Below, piece after piece: positions 1 through 5,797 of a stretch of 17,944 nt of DNA. The translations under genes and the position numbers were made by a program. Origin of the DNA: Candidatus Latescibacterota bacterium (lineage in GTDB: Bacteria; Latescibacterota; UBA2968; UBA8231); NCBI GenBank assembly GCA_022825185.1, contig JAJDYK010000261.1, positions 1-17,944 on the forward strand. The letters are read 5' to 3'. The stretch's first letter is position 1. Each line of letters begins with the position of its first letter. The notes under the pieces are model-generated. The model ran no database searches. It was not told where the DNA came from and was given only the letters and a program-made list of their open reading frames with translations.

Positions 1-338
1 AAGCCGCGCGAACTGGGATTGCCGCTAAAGCCGACGCACGAGGTGTCGTAGCCGTTCTGGCGCAGGATTTCGGGGAGGGTGCGGATGCGCTCGGGCAAGC
101 CGCCTTGGTGGCGCAGGGCCACGACGCTGGTGCCGAAGCAGTCGAGGCCGGTGAGCATGGAGGCGTAGGCCGAGGTGGTGGGTATGTGGGCCGAGTAGTT
201 CTTTTCAAAGAGCACGGCATCGGCGGCAAAGCGGTCGATGTGGGGCGTGGTCTGGCGGTGGTAGCCATAACAGCTCATGTGATCGGCGCGCAGGCTGTCG
301 ATGCCGAAGAGAATGACGTTGGGCTTTTTAGCTGGCAT
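1..338 (-). CDS. Sulfatase / alkaline-phosphatase-superfamily hydrolase, N-terminal part (C-terminus outside window)
   Basis: The reading frame starts at ATG 338 and stays open for 112 codons to the left edge, so only the N-terminus is present. Residues 6-20 hold the sulfatase opening strand with the metal-binding aspartate D14 (GIDSLRADH). The block at 51-64 ends in SMLTG, where sulfatases carry the nucleophile motif C/S-x-P-S-R. Here the aligned nucleophile is Thr54 and the Pro/Arg are lost (PTTSAYASMLTG). Known biology: sulfatases need Cys or Ser at this site, converted to formylglycine; Thr nucleophiles occur in phosphatase- and phosphotransferase-type relatives. The substrate could therefore be a phosphoester rather than a sulfate ester. 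The SD GAGAGG lies just upstream. The VOC gene ends 42 bases upstream on the same strand, so the two are probably co-transcribed. Confidence 0.9.
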   Translation of the reverse strand, partial: MPAKKPNVILFGIDSLRADHMSCYGYHRQTTPHIDRFAADAVLFEKNYSAHIPTTSAYASMLTGLDCFGTSVVALRHQGGLPERIRTLPEILRQNGYDTSCVGFSGNPSSRG

Positions 339-380
339 TAGATCCTCTCAATTAGGGGTAGGTATTGGCGTGTCGTTGGG

Positions 381-794
381 TTATTTGAGGACTGCACCGG
401 GCCATTGGTCGTCGCTGGCCGTCACATCTACGGTAATGCCGTCTGGGTCTTCGACCTTGAAGGCCCCTTCACTGATATTGTGGACATCAATCGGCTCTTT
501 GCCCCCCAAGCCATCGGAGAAAATTTCATAGCCCATGTCCAATAGGCGGCGACCGGTCTCTTCGAGGTCGGGCACCCGCACGCCGATGTGCAGATAGTCG
601 AGCATCCCGCTGACGTGGGACGGGCGGTCCGGGCCGTTGTGCTGGAAGACTCGGAAGTTGTGGTGGCCATCGCTGAGGTCGTAGCAGCTTTCGTGGGTCG
701 AGACCACGGGCAGGCCGAGGCCGTCGCGCCAAAAGCGAATGGTTTTTTCGAGGTCCGTAGCTCGGACGCCAATGTGGACGAGTATTGTACTCAT
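381..794 (-). CDS. VOC (vicinal oxygen chelate) / glyoxalase-like protein
   Basis: This is a 137-aa protein of two beta-alpha-beta-beta-beta modules, the usual size for a single VOC domain of the glyoxalase, fosfomycin-resistance and extradiol-dioxygenase fold. Module starts are visible as VHIGVRATDLEKTIRFW (from about residue 6) and LHIGVRVPDLEETGRRL (from about 68). Candidate metal ligands are H7, H69 and, at the end of the EDPDGITVDV strand, D123 in place of the more usual Glu. The start at 794 was preferred over an in-frame ATG 17 codons upstream because AAGGAG sits eight bases before it and the VOC fold begins immediately. The downstream neighbour is the sulfatase-fold gene. The reaction cannot be named from sequence; a dioxygenase-like or glyoxalase-like role is possible. 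Confidence 0.88.
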   Translation of the reverse strand: MSTILVHIGVRATDLEKTIRFWRDGLGLPVVSTHESCYDLSDGHHNFRVFQHNGPDRPSHVSGMLDYLHIGVRVPDLEETGRRLLDMGYEIFSDGLGGKEPIDVHNISEGAFKVEDPDGITVDVTASDDQWPGAVLK

Positions 795-1026
795 GGCTTT
801 TCTCCTTTCTCGTAGGCTCGTAGCCGTTGTGCCATTAGTGCCCATAATCTAACAAACGAAGCACGGCACGGCACTACCGCGTTTGCAGACCGAGATACTC
901 TTCGTTTTATCATATCTTAATAGAAATTTATTAAACTAAAAAAGTTTTTTTATATCAATAAGTTATTGTTTTTTGGTTAGATGGGAAAAACCCCGTAAAA
1001 GGGGGCGAAAAAAGGGGGCAAATTTC
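795..1026. other. AT-rich intergenic region upstream of the small-gene/SSB operon
   Basis: I see no gene here. The stretch 900-980 is far more AT-rich than the rest of the window, with runs of A and T and a weak inverted repeat AAACT/AGTTT around 933-947. It separates the divergent VOC gene from the SSB operon, so it should hold the VOC promoter. One weak minus-strand candidate is TTGATA-N18-TTTAAT. From 991 the DNA becomes purine-rich: CCCCGTAAAAGGGG (991-1004) is a short inverted repeat, and AAAAGGGGGC occurs twice (997-1006 and 1010-1019). These repeats end eight bases before the -35 box of the next promoter. Confidence 0.55.
997..1019 (+). repeat. Direct repeat AAAAGGGGGC x2 just upstream of a promoter
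   Basis: Two identical 10-bp copies start 13 bp apart, and the first overlaps the inverted repeat CCCC/GGGG at 991-1004. The position directly upstream of the -35 box at 1027 suggests a protein-binding site or operator. The function is inferred; only the repeats themselves are seen. Confidence 0.45.
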
Positions 1027-1055
1027 TTGACTTATACACAAATGTTTACTATCTT
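1027..1055 (+). promoter_or_regulatory. Sigma70-type promoter of the small-gene/SSB operon
   Basis: TTGACT (1027-1032) and TATCTT (1050-1055) are separated by exactly 17 bases. This is a good -35/-10 pair. It points at four closely spaced plus-strand genes, beginning about 80 bases downstream of the predicted transcription start near 1062. Confidence 0.6.
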
Positions 1056-1141
1056 TTTGTGCAGGTAATCGAAGTAAAAAAGGGCCTTTTTTGCGTTGGA
1101 AAACCAAGCACCACAGACCTCATCGCCAGGAGCAAAACCAC

Positions 1142-1225
1142 ATGCGACGCGAGATCATCAGCCAGGGCCTGATGTACGCCCTCGTCAGCCTCTTTGTATT
1201 CGCGGTGAAGCCGCTTCTCAACTAA
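1142..1225 (+). CDS. 27-aa single-helix membrane peptide
   Basis: The ORF has 27 codons and a TAA stop. The SD AGGAG lies nine bases before the ATG. The peptide begins with charged MRREIISQG, followed by a hydrophobic stretch at about residues 9-22 (LMYALVSLFVFAV), then KPLLN. This is the pattern of a small single-span inner-membrane peptide. It is the first gene of the operon with the 47-aa peptide, the helix-turn-helix gene and SSB, 25 bases before the next start. I recognise no family. Peptides of this size and shape include phage lysis or coat peptides and type I toxins, but nothing here distinguishes these. The promoter, SD and spacing support it as a real gene. Confidence 0.55.
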   Translation: MRREIISQGLMYALVSLFVFAVKPLLN

Positions 1226-1250
1226 TAGCCACTGGCCATAGGAGAGCACA

Positions 1251-1394
1251 ATGAACCCGATTTTTGCATTTCACGCCTTGCGCGAGCTAAGCAAAAACAA
1301 GCGCACCCAGCGCCAAGTAAGCCGACTGGGGCCGCTATGCACAGGAGCAATCTTCGTCGTCTGGAGCTTTCCCGTTTTCCGCTATCTCACCTAA
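1251..1394 (+). CDS. 47-aa basic peptide with C-terminal hydrophobic segment
   Basis: The ORF has 47 codons and ends in TAA. The SD AGGAGAG stands about five bases before the ATG. Residues 11-25 are strongly basic (RELSKNKRTQRQVSR). Residues 28-46 are hydrophobic (PLCTGAIFVVWSFPVFRYL), suggesting one membrane-associated helix with a basic cytoplasmic side. It lies 25 bases after the 27-aa gene and 22 bases before the helix-turn-helix gene, all on the same strand, each with its own SD. No family is recognised. Support rests on the SD, the gene order and the membrane-peptide character rather than homology. Confidence 0.55.
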   Translation: MNPIFAFHALRELSKNKRTQRQVSRLGPLCTGAIFVVWSFPVFRYLT

Positions 1395-1416
1395 CTGGCA
1401 CAAAAGGAGAAACTTC

Positions 1417-1626
1417 ATGCCGCCTATCGCCAAAGACCGCATCGAGCGCGCCGCGCGGATCTATGCCAGCAATCACGACGCCGGCTCGGCCTTGGGTATT
1501 GCCCCAGGCAGCTTCAGCCGCCTCTGTCGCCGCTACGGCATCGAGACGCCCCAAGCGCGCAAGCGCCGTCAGCGCAGCGAGTGGAAGCAGGGCTATCCCC
1601 GCCTGCACAACCTAAAGGAGCAGTAA
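1417..1626 (+). CDS. 69-aa helix-turn-helix protein
   Basis: The start at 1417 has the SD AAAGGAG seven bases upstream. The stop at 1624-1626 comes one base before the SSB start codon, so the two genes are translationally coupled. Residues 5-42 read as a small helix-turn-helix: a first helix ([14 protein letters not shown]), then [22 protein letters not shown], which resembles the helix-turn-helix of Fis/NtrC C-termini and transposase or resolvase tails. A very basic tail follows ([12 protein letters not shown]). It is probably a DNA-binding regulator or nucleoid-type accessory protein of this operon. Its target is unknown; the repeats upstream of the promoter are a natural candidate for autoregulation. 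Confidence 0.7.
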   Translation: MPPIAKDRIERAARIYASNHDAGSALGIAPGSFSRLCRRYGIETPQARKRRQRSEWKQGYPRLHNLKEQ

Positions 1627-1627
1627 T

Positions 1628-2056
1628 ATGTCGAGTCTCAACAAAGTCTTACTCATCGGCAACTTAGGGTCCGATCCCGAGACCCGCTTTACCCCCAGCG
1701 GCGCTCAGGTCGCCAACTTCAGCTTGGCCACCAGCGAGTCGTGGAACGACAAGGACGGGCAGCGCCAAGAGCGCACCGAATGGCACCGCATCGTCTTGTG
1801 GAGGCGCCTCGCCGAAATCGCCGGTCAGTACCTAAAAAAGGGCAGCAAGGTCTATATCGAGGGCAAGCTGCAAACGCGCTCTTGGGAAGATCAGCAGGGC
1901 CAGAAGCGCCAGACCACCGAAATCGTCGCCAGCACTATGAAAATGCTCGGCGCAGAGCGGGCTGCCGAGGCCGTTGCAGTCAATGGCAACGGCAACAGCC
2001 ATGAACTCGCCGCTGCCCCTGCGGCCGGTCCCAACCACGACGACCTCCCCTTTTAG
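1628..2056 (+). CDS. ssb: Single-stranded DNA-binding protein
   Basis: This is a 142-aa bacterial SSB. It has an N-terminal OB fold (about residues 1-108) opening with [20 protein letters not shown] and including the [36 protein letters not shown] block. A short low-complexity Ala/Gly/Asn linker follows, and the C-terminal tail is DDLPF, the conserved acidic tip that binds partner proteins such as exonuclease I, PriA and RecO. The tip shows that the protein is complete and the stop real. The linker is short, so the whole protein is at the small end of the family. SSB is commonly near rpsF/rpsR or alone; here it closes an operon of three tiny genes, an arrangement more like a mobile-element or plasmid module. 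This may be a second, accessory SSB. Confidence 0.95.
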   Translation: MSSLNKVLLIGNLGSDPETRFTPSGAQVANFSLATSESWNDKDGQRQERTEWHRIVLWRRLAEIAGQYLKKGSKVYIEGKLQTRSWEDQQGQKRQTTEIVASTMKMLGAERAAEAVAVNGNGNSHELAAAPAAGPNHDDLPF

Positions 2057-2070
2057 CCATTCCACCCTTC

Positions 2071-2120
2071 GACTCGGCTGAGCGTTCGACTGAGCGCTCA
2101 CGCCGAAGTCTCGTCGAACG
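2071..2120. repeat. Intergenic stem-loop / palindromic element
   Basis: CGTTCGAC (2083-2090) pairs with GTCGAACG (2113-2120). Between them sits the perfect 10-bp palindrome TGAGCGCTCA (2091-2100), and the heptamer CTGAGCG occurs at 2078-2084 and again at 2090-2096. No T-tract follows, so it is not a classical terminator. It resembles small dispersed REP-like palindromes of GC-rich genomes, but one copy cannot prove that. A weak TTGACG (2129-2134) beyond it could be a -35 box for the RraA gene. Confidence 0.5.
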
Positions 2121-2212
2121 CCGCCGGGTTGACGCTCGGACGAGATGTATTAGCTTGGTCGCGGTCCGCAAAGGATGCGCGGCCATTTTTTTATTTCATC
2201 GAAGGAGCGACC

Positions 2213-3049
2213 ATGGCGTTTGAACTCAACGCACCGAGCAAAATAAAAAGCATAACGAGCGCGTACACAGGCCCGCGCTTTCGCAACGGGCGGCCCAAAG
2301 TCGATGACGATGTCGTCGAGCGGATGAAGTGGGTAACCGTCGAGGAAGCCTGGGGCGTGCTGATGGGCAAGGGACATTCGTTCCAGTTCGAAGGCGACTG
2401 GATCAACCTGCATCCAAGCCGCGTGCTAGTCGGCCGCGCGGTAACGGCCCGCTATATCCCGCACCGGCCCGACTTCAACGATGTCGTCAATGCCGAAGGC
2501 GAGCGGCACGGGCGGATCGGCGGCCAGAATAGTTGGGTCATCGACACCTTAGTCGCCAACGACGTATTGGTCATCGATCTGTTCGGCAAGGTGCTGCGCG
2601 GGACCTTTATCGGCGACAATCTCGGCACGGCGATCGCAGCCAACACCGGCGGTACGGGCCTAGTCGTCGATGGCGGCATCCGCGACGATCACCGCGTGCG
2701 CCAGTTGCCGATCAACGTGCTCTGCAAGGGGCTGCATCCCTCGGCAATCGGCGAGGTGACCATGGCCGAGATCAACGGTCCGGTGCGAGTAGGTGAGGCG
2801 ACCTGCATGCCGGGCGATATCGTGCTGGCGACCCCCACGGGCGTGATTTTCGTGCCGCCGCAATACGCCCGCGAGGTCGTGGAGTCCTCCGAAAACACCC
2901 GCCTGCGCGACTATTGGGGCAAAAAGAGCATTGCCGACGGCCGCTACACGCCCGGAGAAGTGGATCGCAAGTGGTCGCCTAAGATGGACAAAGAATTCGC
3001 CAAGTGGAAAAAGACGGCTGACATAGAGGCCATTTTCGCCGAACTATAA
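2213..3049 (+). CDS. RraA / HMG-aldolase-like family protein
   Basis: The start at 2213 has the SD GAAGGAG five bases upstream; an ORF extension to 2129 lacks one. The 278-aa protein carries the RraA-type core: GDNLGTAIAANTGGTG (134-149), then VVDGGIRDDHRV (151-162), with R157 and D158 at the substrate and metal-binding positions, and MPGDIVLATPTGVIFVPP (199-216). The family includes class II pyruvate aldolases (HMG/CHA aldolase), oxaloacetate decarboxylases and RNase E inhibitor RraA. It is longer than RraA itself (about 160 aa), with roughly 70 extra N-terminal residues and a 60-residue C-terminal tail. In a sugar-acid catabolism context an aldolase or decarboxylase is likelier than an RNase regulator. 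The usual Asp in the GDxVxxDxxG motif is Thr here. The stop overlaps the A-run of the minus-strand terminator. Confidence 0.88.
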   Translation: MAFELNAPSKIKSITSAYTGPRFRNGRPKVDDDVVERMKWVTVEEAWGVLMGKGHSFQFEGDWINLHPSRVLVGRAVTARYIPHRPDFNDVVNAEGERHGRIGGQNSWVIDTLVANDVLVIDLFGKVLRGTFIGDNLGTAIAANTGGTGLVVDGGIRDDHRVRQLPINVLCKGLHPSAIGEVTMAEINGPVRVGEATCMPGDIVLATPTGVIFVPPQYAREVVESSENTRLRDYWGKKSIADGRYTPGEVDRKWSPKMDKEFAKWKKTADIEAIFAEL

Positions 3050-3081
3050 AAAATGGGCCGAGGCAAAGACGCCCCGGCCCA
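3048..3081 (-). terminator. Intrinsic terminator of the minus-strand 5728-3105 gene set
   Basis: An 11-bp stem with one mismatch is built from TGGGCCG/CGGCCCA plus GGC/GCC (3054-3081) around the loop AAAGAC. On the minus strand it is followed by six Ts (3053-3048). This lies 24 bases past the stop of the substrate-binding protein gene. The T-run coincides with the stop codon of the convergent RraA gene, so RraA transcripts also read through this hairpin but without a T-tract. Confidence 0.8.
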
Positions 3082-3104
3082 CTATCAAACAGCTTTTCTC
3101 GCTA

Positions 3105-4184
3105 CTAGCGCGCCAGCCAAGCACTAAAGCGCTCGTTCATCTCGTCCATGTTGTCGCTCCACCAGCGCCAGTCGTTGCGCAGTGCGCCCGCCGCGTTGGC
3201 TGGATACGTCGGCATGTGCGGGGCCATCTCCTCGCCGGTCTCGGTGTGGACCGAGATCAGATCCATACCCGAGCGACGCGCCGGCGCGTAGGAGATGTAG
3301 CGGCCCACGCCGGCCATGGACGACGGCCGCGCCGCAAAGGCGAGGAATTTGCGCGCGGCCTCTAAATTCGGTGCCCCTGCCGCCATGACGAGCTGGCCCG
3401 TGTCCAGCACCTGACCGTCCCAGACGATGGTAAACGGCTGCTTTTCCAAAATCTGCGCATTGAATATGCGCCCGTTGTACGCGGTGGTCATCACCACTTC
3501 GCCATCGGCGAGCATCTGCGGTGGCTGCGCACCCGCCTCCCACCAAACTACCTGATCCTTGATGGTATCGAGCTTGCGGAATGCGCGATTGACCCCCTCG
3601 GGCGTGTCGAGCGTGGCGTACACCTCGTCCCGGGGCACTCCGTCGGCCATCAGGGCGAACTCCAAGTTTACGAGTGGTACGCGCCGCATCCCGCGCCGGC
3701 CAGGGAACGCCTCAAGGTCGAAAAAATCGGCAATGGTCTCTGGTTTGCGCTCCTTAAAATTCTCCGCGTGGTACGCATAGACGGTCGAGTAGAACAACGT
3801 GCCAATGCCGCATTCGCCCATAGTTTCCGAGTAAAAGTCGTCCTCGGGCGATTCGCCGTTCTCCCCAGGAGGCAACTCAAAGTCTATCACTTCGAGGAGG
3901 CCCTCGTCGCATCCGGTCATAGCATCGGCGAGCTCCATATCTATCACGTCCCAATACACGGCCCCCGCATCCACTTGGGCGCGCAATTGGGCGAGGCCGC
4001 CGTTGTAGTCCTCCAAGCGAACTTCAATGCCCGTCTCTTCCGTAAATGCCTCGTGATAGCCTTTTACGCAGGCGCGCGCATACGAGCCGCCCCAAGACAC
4101 CACGGTCAGGGATTCCGCAACGGCCGGCGCACACCACACCAGCGCGGCTAATGCACCCGCCCAAACCAGCCTAGTTAAATTCAT
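3105..4184 (-). CDS. ABC transporter substrate-binding protein, spermidine/putrescine (PotD)-like
   Basis: This is a 359-aa secreted binding protein. Residues 1-23 form a signal peptide (MNLTRLVWAGALAALVWCAPAVA) with likely cleavage before ESLTVVSWGG. The mature start LTVVSWGGSYARACVKGYHEAFTEETGI and the later NGRIFNAQ and YPANAAGALRNDW blocks match the family-1 extracellular solute-binding fold used for polyamines and related small cations or sugars. No permease or ATPase lies beside it, so it is an orphan binding protein. Its start is only five bases after the peroxiredoxin stop and lacks a strong SD, so translation is probably coupled to that gene. The ligand cannot be read from sequence: polyamine is the family default, with iron or sugar acids as alternatives. 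Confidence 0.88.
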   Translation of the reverse strand: MNLTRLVWAGALAALVWCAPAVAESLTVVSWGGSYARACVKGYHEAFTEETGIEVRLEDYNGGLAQLRAQVDAGAVYWDVIDMELADAMTGCDEGLLEVIDFELPPGENGESPEDDFYSETMGECGIGTLFYSTVYAYHAENFKERKPETIADFFDLEAFPGRRGMRRVPLVNLEFALMADGVPRDEVYATLDTPEGVNRAFRKLDTIKDQVVWWEAGAQPPQMLADGEVVMTTAYNGRIFNAQILEKQPFTIVWDGQVLDTGQLVMAAGAPNLEAARKFLAFAARPSSMAGVGRYISYAPARRSGMDLISVHTETGEEMAPHMPTYPANAAGALRNDWRWWSDNMDEMNERFSAWLAR

Positions 4185-4189
4185 ATCGC

Positions 4190-4825
4190 TTACTTATTGG
4201 GCTGCGGCGTAACGCGCAGGTAGGGCTTAACCGCGGTGAATCCCTGGGGAAATTTCTCGGTAGCTTCCTCGTCCGAGAGAGCCGGGACTACGATGCAGTC
4301 GTCGCCGTCTTGCCAGTTGGCTGGCGTGGCGACCGAGTAATTGGCCGTCAGTTGCAGAGAGTCAATCACGCGCAAAATTTCGTCGAAATTGCGGCCGGTC
4401 GAAGCAGGGTACGTCAGCGTCAGCTTGACCTTTTTGTCCGGGCCGATGACGAACACCGAGCGCACAGTCATATTGTCGAGCGCGTTGGGGTGGATCATGT
4501 CGTAGAGCTCGGCGACCTTGCGGTCGGGATCGGCGATCAGCGGGAAATCGACATGGGCGTTTTGGGTCTCGTTGATGTCGGCGATCCAGCCTTCGTGGTC
4601 GTCAACCGAGTTGACGCTCAAGGCGATGATCTTGACGCCGCGCTTTTTGAACTCCTCTTCGATATTGGCCACTGCACCTAACTCCGTAGTGCAGACCGGG
4701 GTGAAGTCGGCGGGGTGGGAAAAGAGCACCCCCCAAGAGTCGCCGAGCCATTCGTGAAAGTTGATCGGGCCTGCGGTGGTTTCCGCGCTGAAATCCGGGG
4801 CTTCGTCGCCGAGTCGGACAGCCAT
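4190..4825 (-). CDS. 1-Cys peroxiredoxin (Prx6 / AhpC-TSA family)
   Basis: This is a complete 211-aa peroxiredoxin of the Prx6 class, which reduces hydrogen peroxide and organic hydroperoxides. The peroxidatic cysteine is C45 in HPADFTPVCTTE, with the supporting Pro and Thr of the PxxxTxxC motif and Arg122 in the VRSVFVIGPDKK strand. The long C-terminal extension, with PANWQDGDDCIVVPALSDEEA and the final FTAVKPYLRVTPQP, is typical of Prx6 dimers. C177 is the only other cysteine, and resolving-cysteine spacing of the 2-Cys type is absent. The SD AAGGAG is nine bases before the ATG. The upstream isomerase ends 75 bases away, and the orphan substrate-binding protein follows after five bases. Confidence 0.95.
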   Translation of the reverse strand: MAVRLGDEAPDFSAETTAGPINFHEWLGDSWGVLFSHPADFTPVCTTELGAVANIEEEFKKRGVKIIALSVNSVDDHEGWIADINETQNAHVDFPLIADPDRKVAELYDMIHPNALDNMTVRSVFVIGPDKKVKLTLTYPASTGRNFDEILRVIDSLQLTANYSVATPANWQDGDDCIVVPALSDEEATEKFPQGFTAVKPYLRVTPQPNK

Positions 4826-4875
4826 GATGGTTCTCCTTTTTCCTACTTGTGAAAGGGTTTGCGAACAAACATTTA

Positions 4876-4904
4876 AATATCAAGATACGCCTAGCGGTCG
4901 TCAA
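4876..4904 (-). promoter_or_regulatory. Candidate promoter of the peroxiredoxin/substrate-binding pair
   Basis: On the minus strand TTGACG (4904-4899) and GATATT (4881-4876) are separated by 17 bases. The -35 box overlaps the stop codon of the upstream isomerase gene. It would give the peroxiredoxin its own transcript in addition to any read-through. The -10 box matches consensus at four of six positions. Confidence 0.4.
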
Positions 4905-5728
4905 TTGGTCGCCAACAGCCGCTTGAGATAGCGGGCGCTCTCGCGGACCGCAGCTTCTGTGCCCAGATCGGCCGAGGCCTGATGGACCGTTACATAGCCC
5001 TCATAGCCGACCGCGCGCAGCGCGTCAATCAGCGGCGGGAAGCCAATCCCCCCTTCTTCCCACAAGGGAATCTGGCGGAACCGCACCTCGCCGCGACACC
5101 ACGTCTCGAGCGCATCTGGACCATCGGCGGTCAAGACGTGATTTTGCAGATACACATTGAATAGGTGCGGCGCGAGACGGCGGATGGTATCCAGCCCATA
5201 AGGCTGGCCGCATAGCTCCAAGTTGGCCGGTTCGTAGATCAGGCCGAAATTGGCGCGGCCAATGCTCGCCAAAACTTGCAGCGAGCGGTCGATTTCCTCG
5301 AAGAGACTGCGAGTGTGGCACTGGTGAGCGAGGCGCAGATCGCGCTCGGCAGCTTCGTCCGCAGCCCGGCGCGCCCAAGCGATATCTTCGTCCGTCTTTA
5401 GGCAGACGCGCAGCAGTGGAGCGCCGAGCTGTTCGGCGAGATCGAGATAGGGCGTTATATTGCGGAGGGCATCCGGCCCTTGATCGGAGTTTTCCGGGAT
5501 GGGGAAGTCGCCGGTGAGCATGGAGACGGCCAGCGAGTAGCGGTCGAGCAGCGCGCGAGCAGCGGCTACCGTCTCTGGCGAGCTATGGACGCCCACTTGC
5601 GAGGCGCGCATACACAACCCGCTGTACCCGTGGTCGGTGGCGAGGACGGCCAATTGTTCGAGCGTCATATTGGCTTCGCGCTTGGCGAGAAATTTTTCGG
5701 CCACGCGGACCGAGAGCGAGAGTTTCAT
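4901..5728 (-). CDS. Sugar phosphate isomerase/epimerase-like TIM-barrel protein
   Basis: This is a 275-aa protein of the xylose-isomerase-like / AP-endonuclease-2 TIM-barrel family. Alternating strands and helices are visible: MKLSLSVRV; LAVLATDHGYSGLCMR; LAVSMLTGDFP; GAPLLRVCL; LRLAHQCHTR; FGLIYEPANL; LFNVYLQNHV; and YEGYVTVHQ. Family members bind a divalent metal with a Glu/Asp/His/Glu set. Here E166, H135/H138 and H197 are plausible ligands, while the final strand has His-Gln instead of Glu, so the metal site looks altered. The start at 5728 is supported by GAGG just upstream and by the first beta strand; an upstream in-frame start adds 17 codons without fold. It is read away from the S1/P1 nuclease gene. 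The substrate is unknown. Confidence 0.82.
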   Translation of the reverse strand: MKLSLSVRVAEKFLAKREANMTLEQLAVLATDHGYSGLCMRASQVGVHSSPETVAAARALLDRYSLAVSMLTGDFPIPENSDQGPDALRNITPYLDLAEQLGAPLLRVCLKTDEDIAWARRAADEAAERDLRLAHQCHTRSLFEEIDRSLQVLASIGRANFGLIYEPANLELCGQPYGLDTIRRLAPHLFNVYLQNHVLTADGPDALETWCRGEVRFRQIPLWEEGGIGFPPLIDALRAVGYEGYVTVHQASADLGTEAAVRESARYLKRLLATN

Positions 5729-5742
5729 GGAGATCCTCGCGG

Positions 5743-5771
5743 TTGAGAGTTGTTGGACACTTGCATGTAAT
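5743..5771 (+). promoter_or_regulatory. Promoter of the S1/P1 nuclease-like gene
   Basis: TTGAGA (5743-5748) and TGTAAT (5766-5771) are separated by 17 bases. They place transcription start about 20 bases before the ATG at 5798, with AAGGA in the short leader. The site lies in the 69-base divergent gap shared with the isomerase gene. Confidence 0.5.
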
Positions 5772-5797
5772 TTGCACAAAGAAAGGATAGCAAACCA

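Noticed and set aside
991..1004. CCCCGTAAAAGGGG as an intrinsic terminator
   Set aside because: The stem is only 4 bp and there is no T-tract after it; no gene ends just upstream on either strand.
2129..2212. Extension of the RraA gene upstream to 2129
   Set aside because: It would start without an SD; the ATG at 2213 has GAAGGAG at proper spacing and begins the conserved part.
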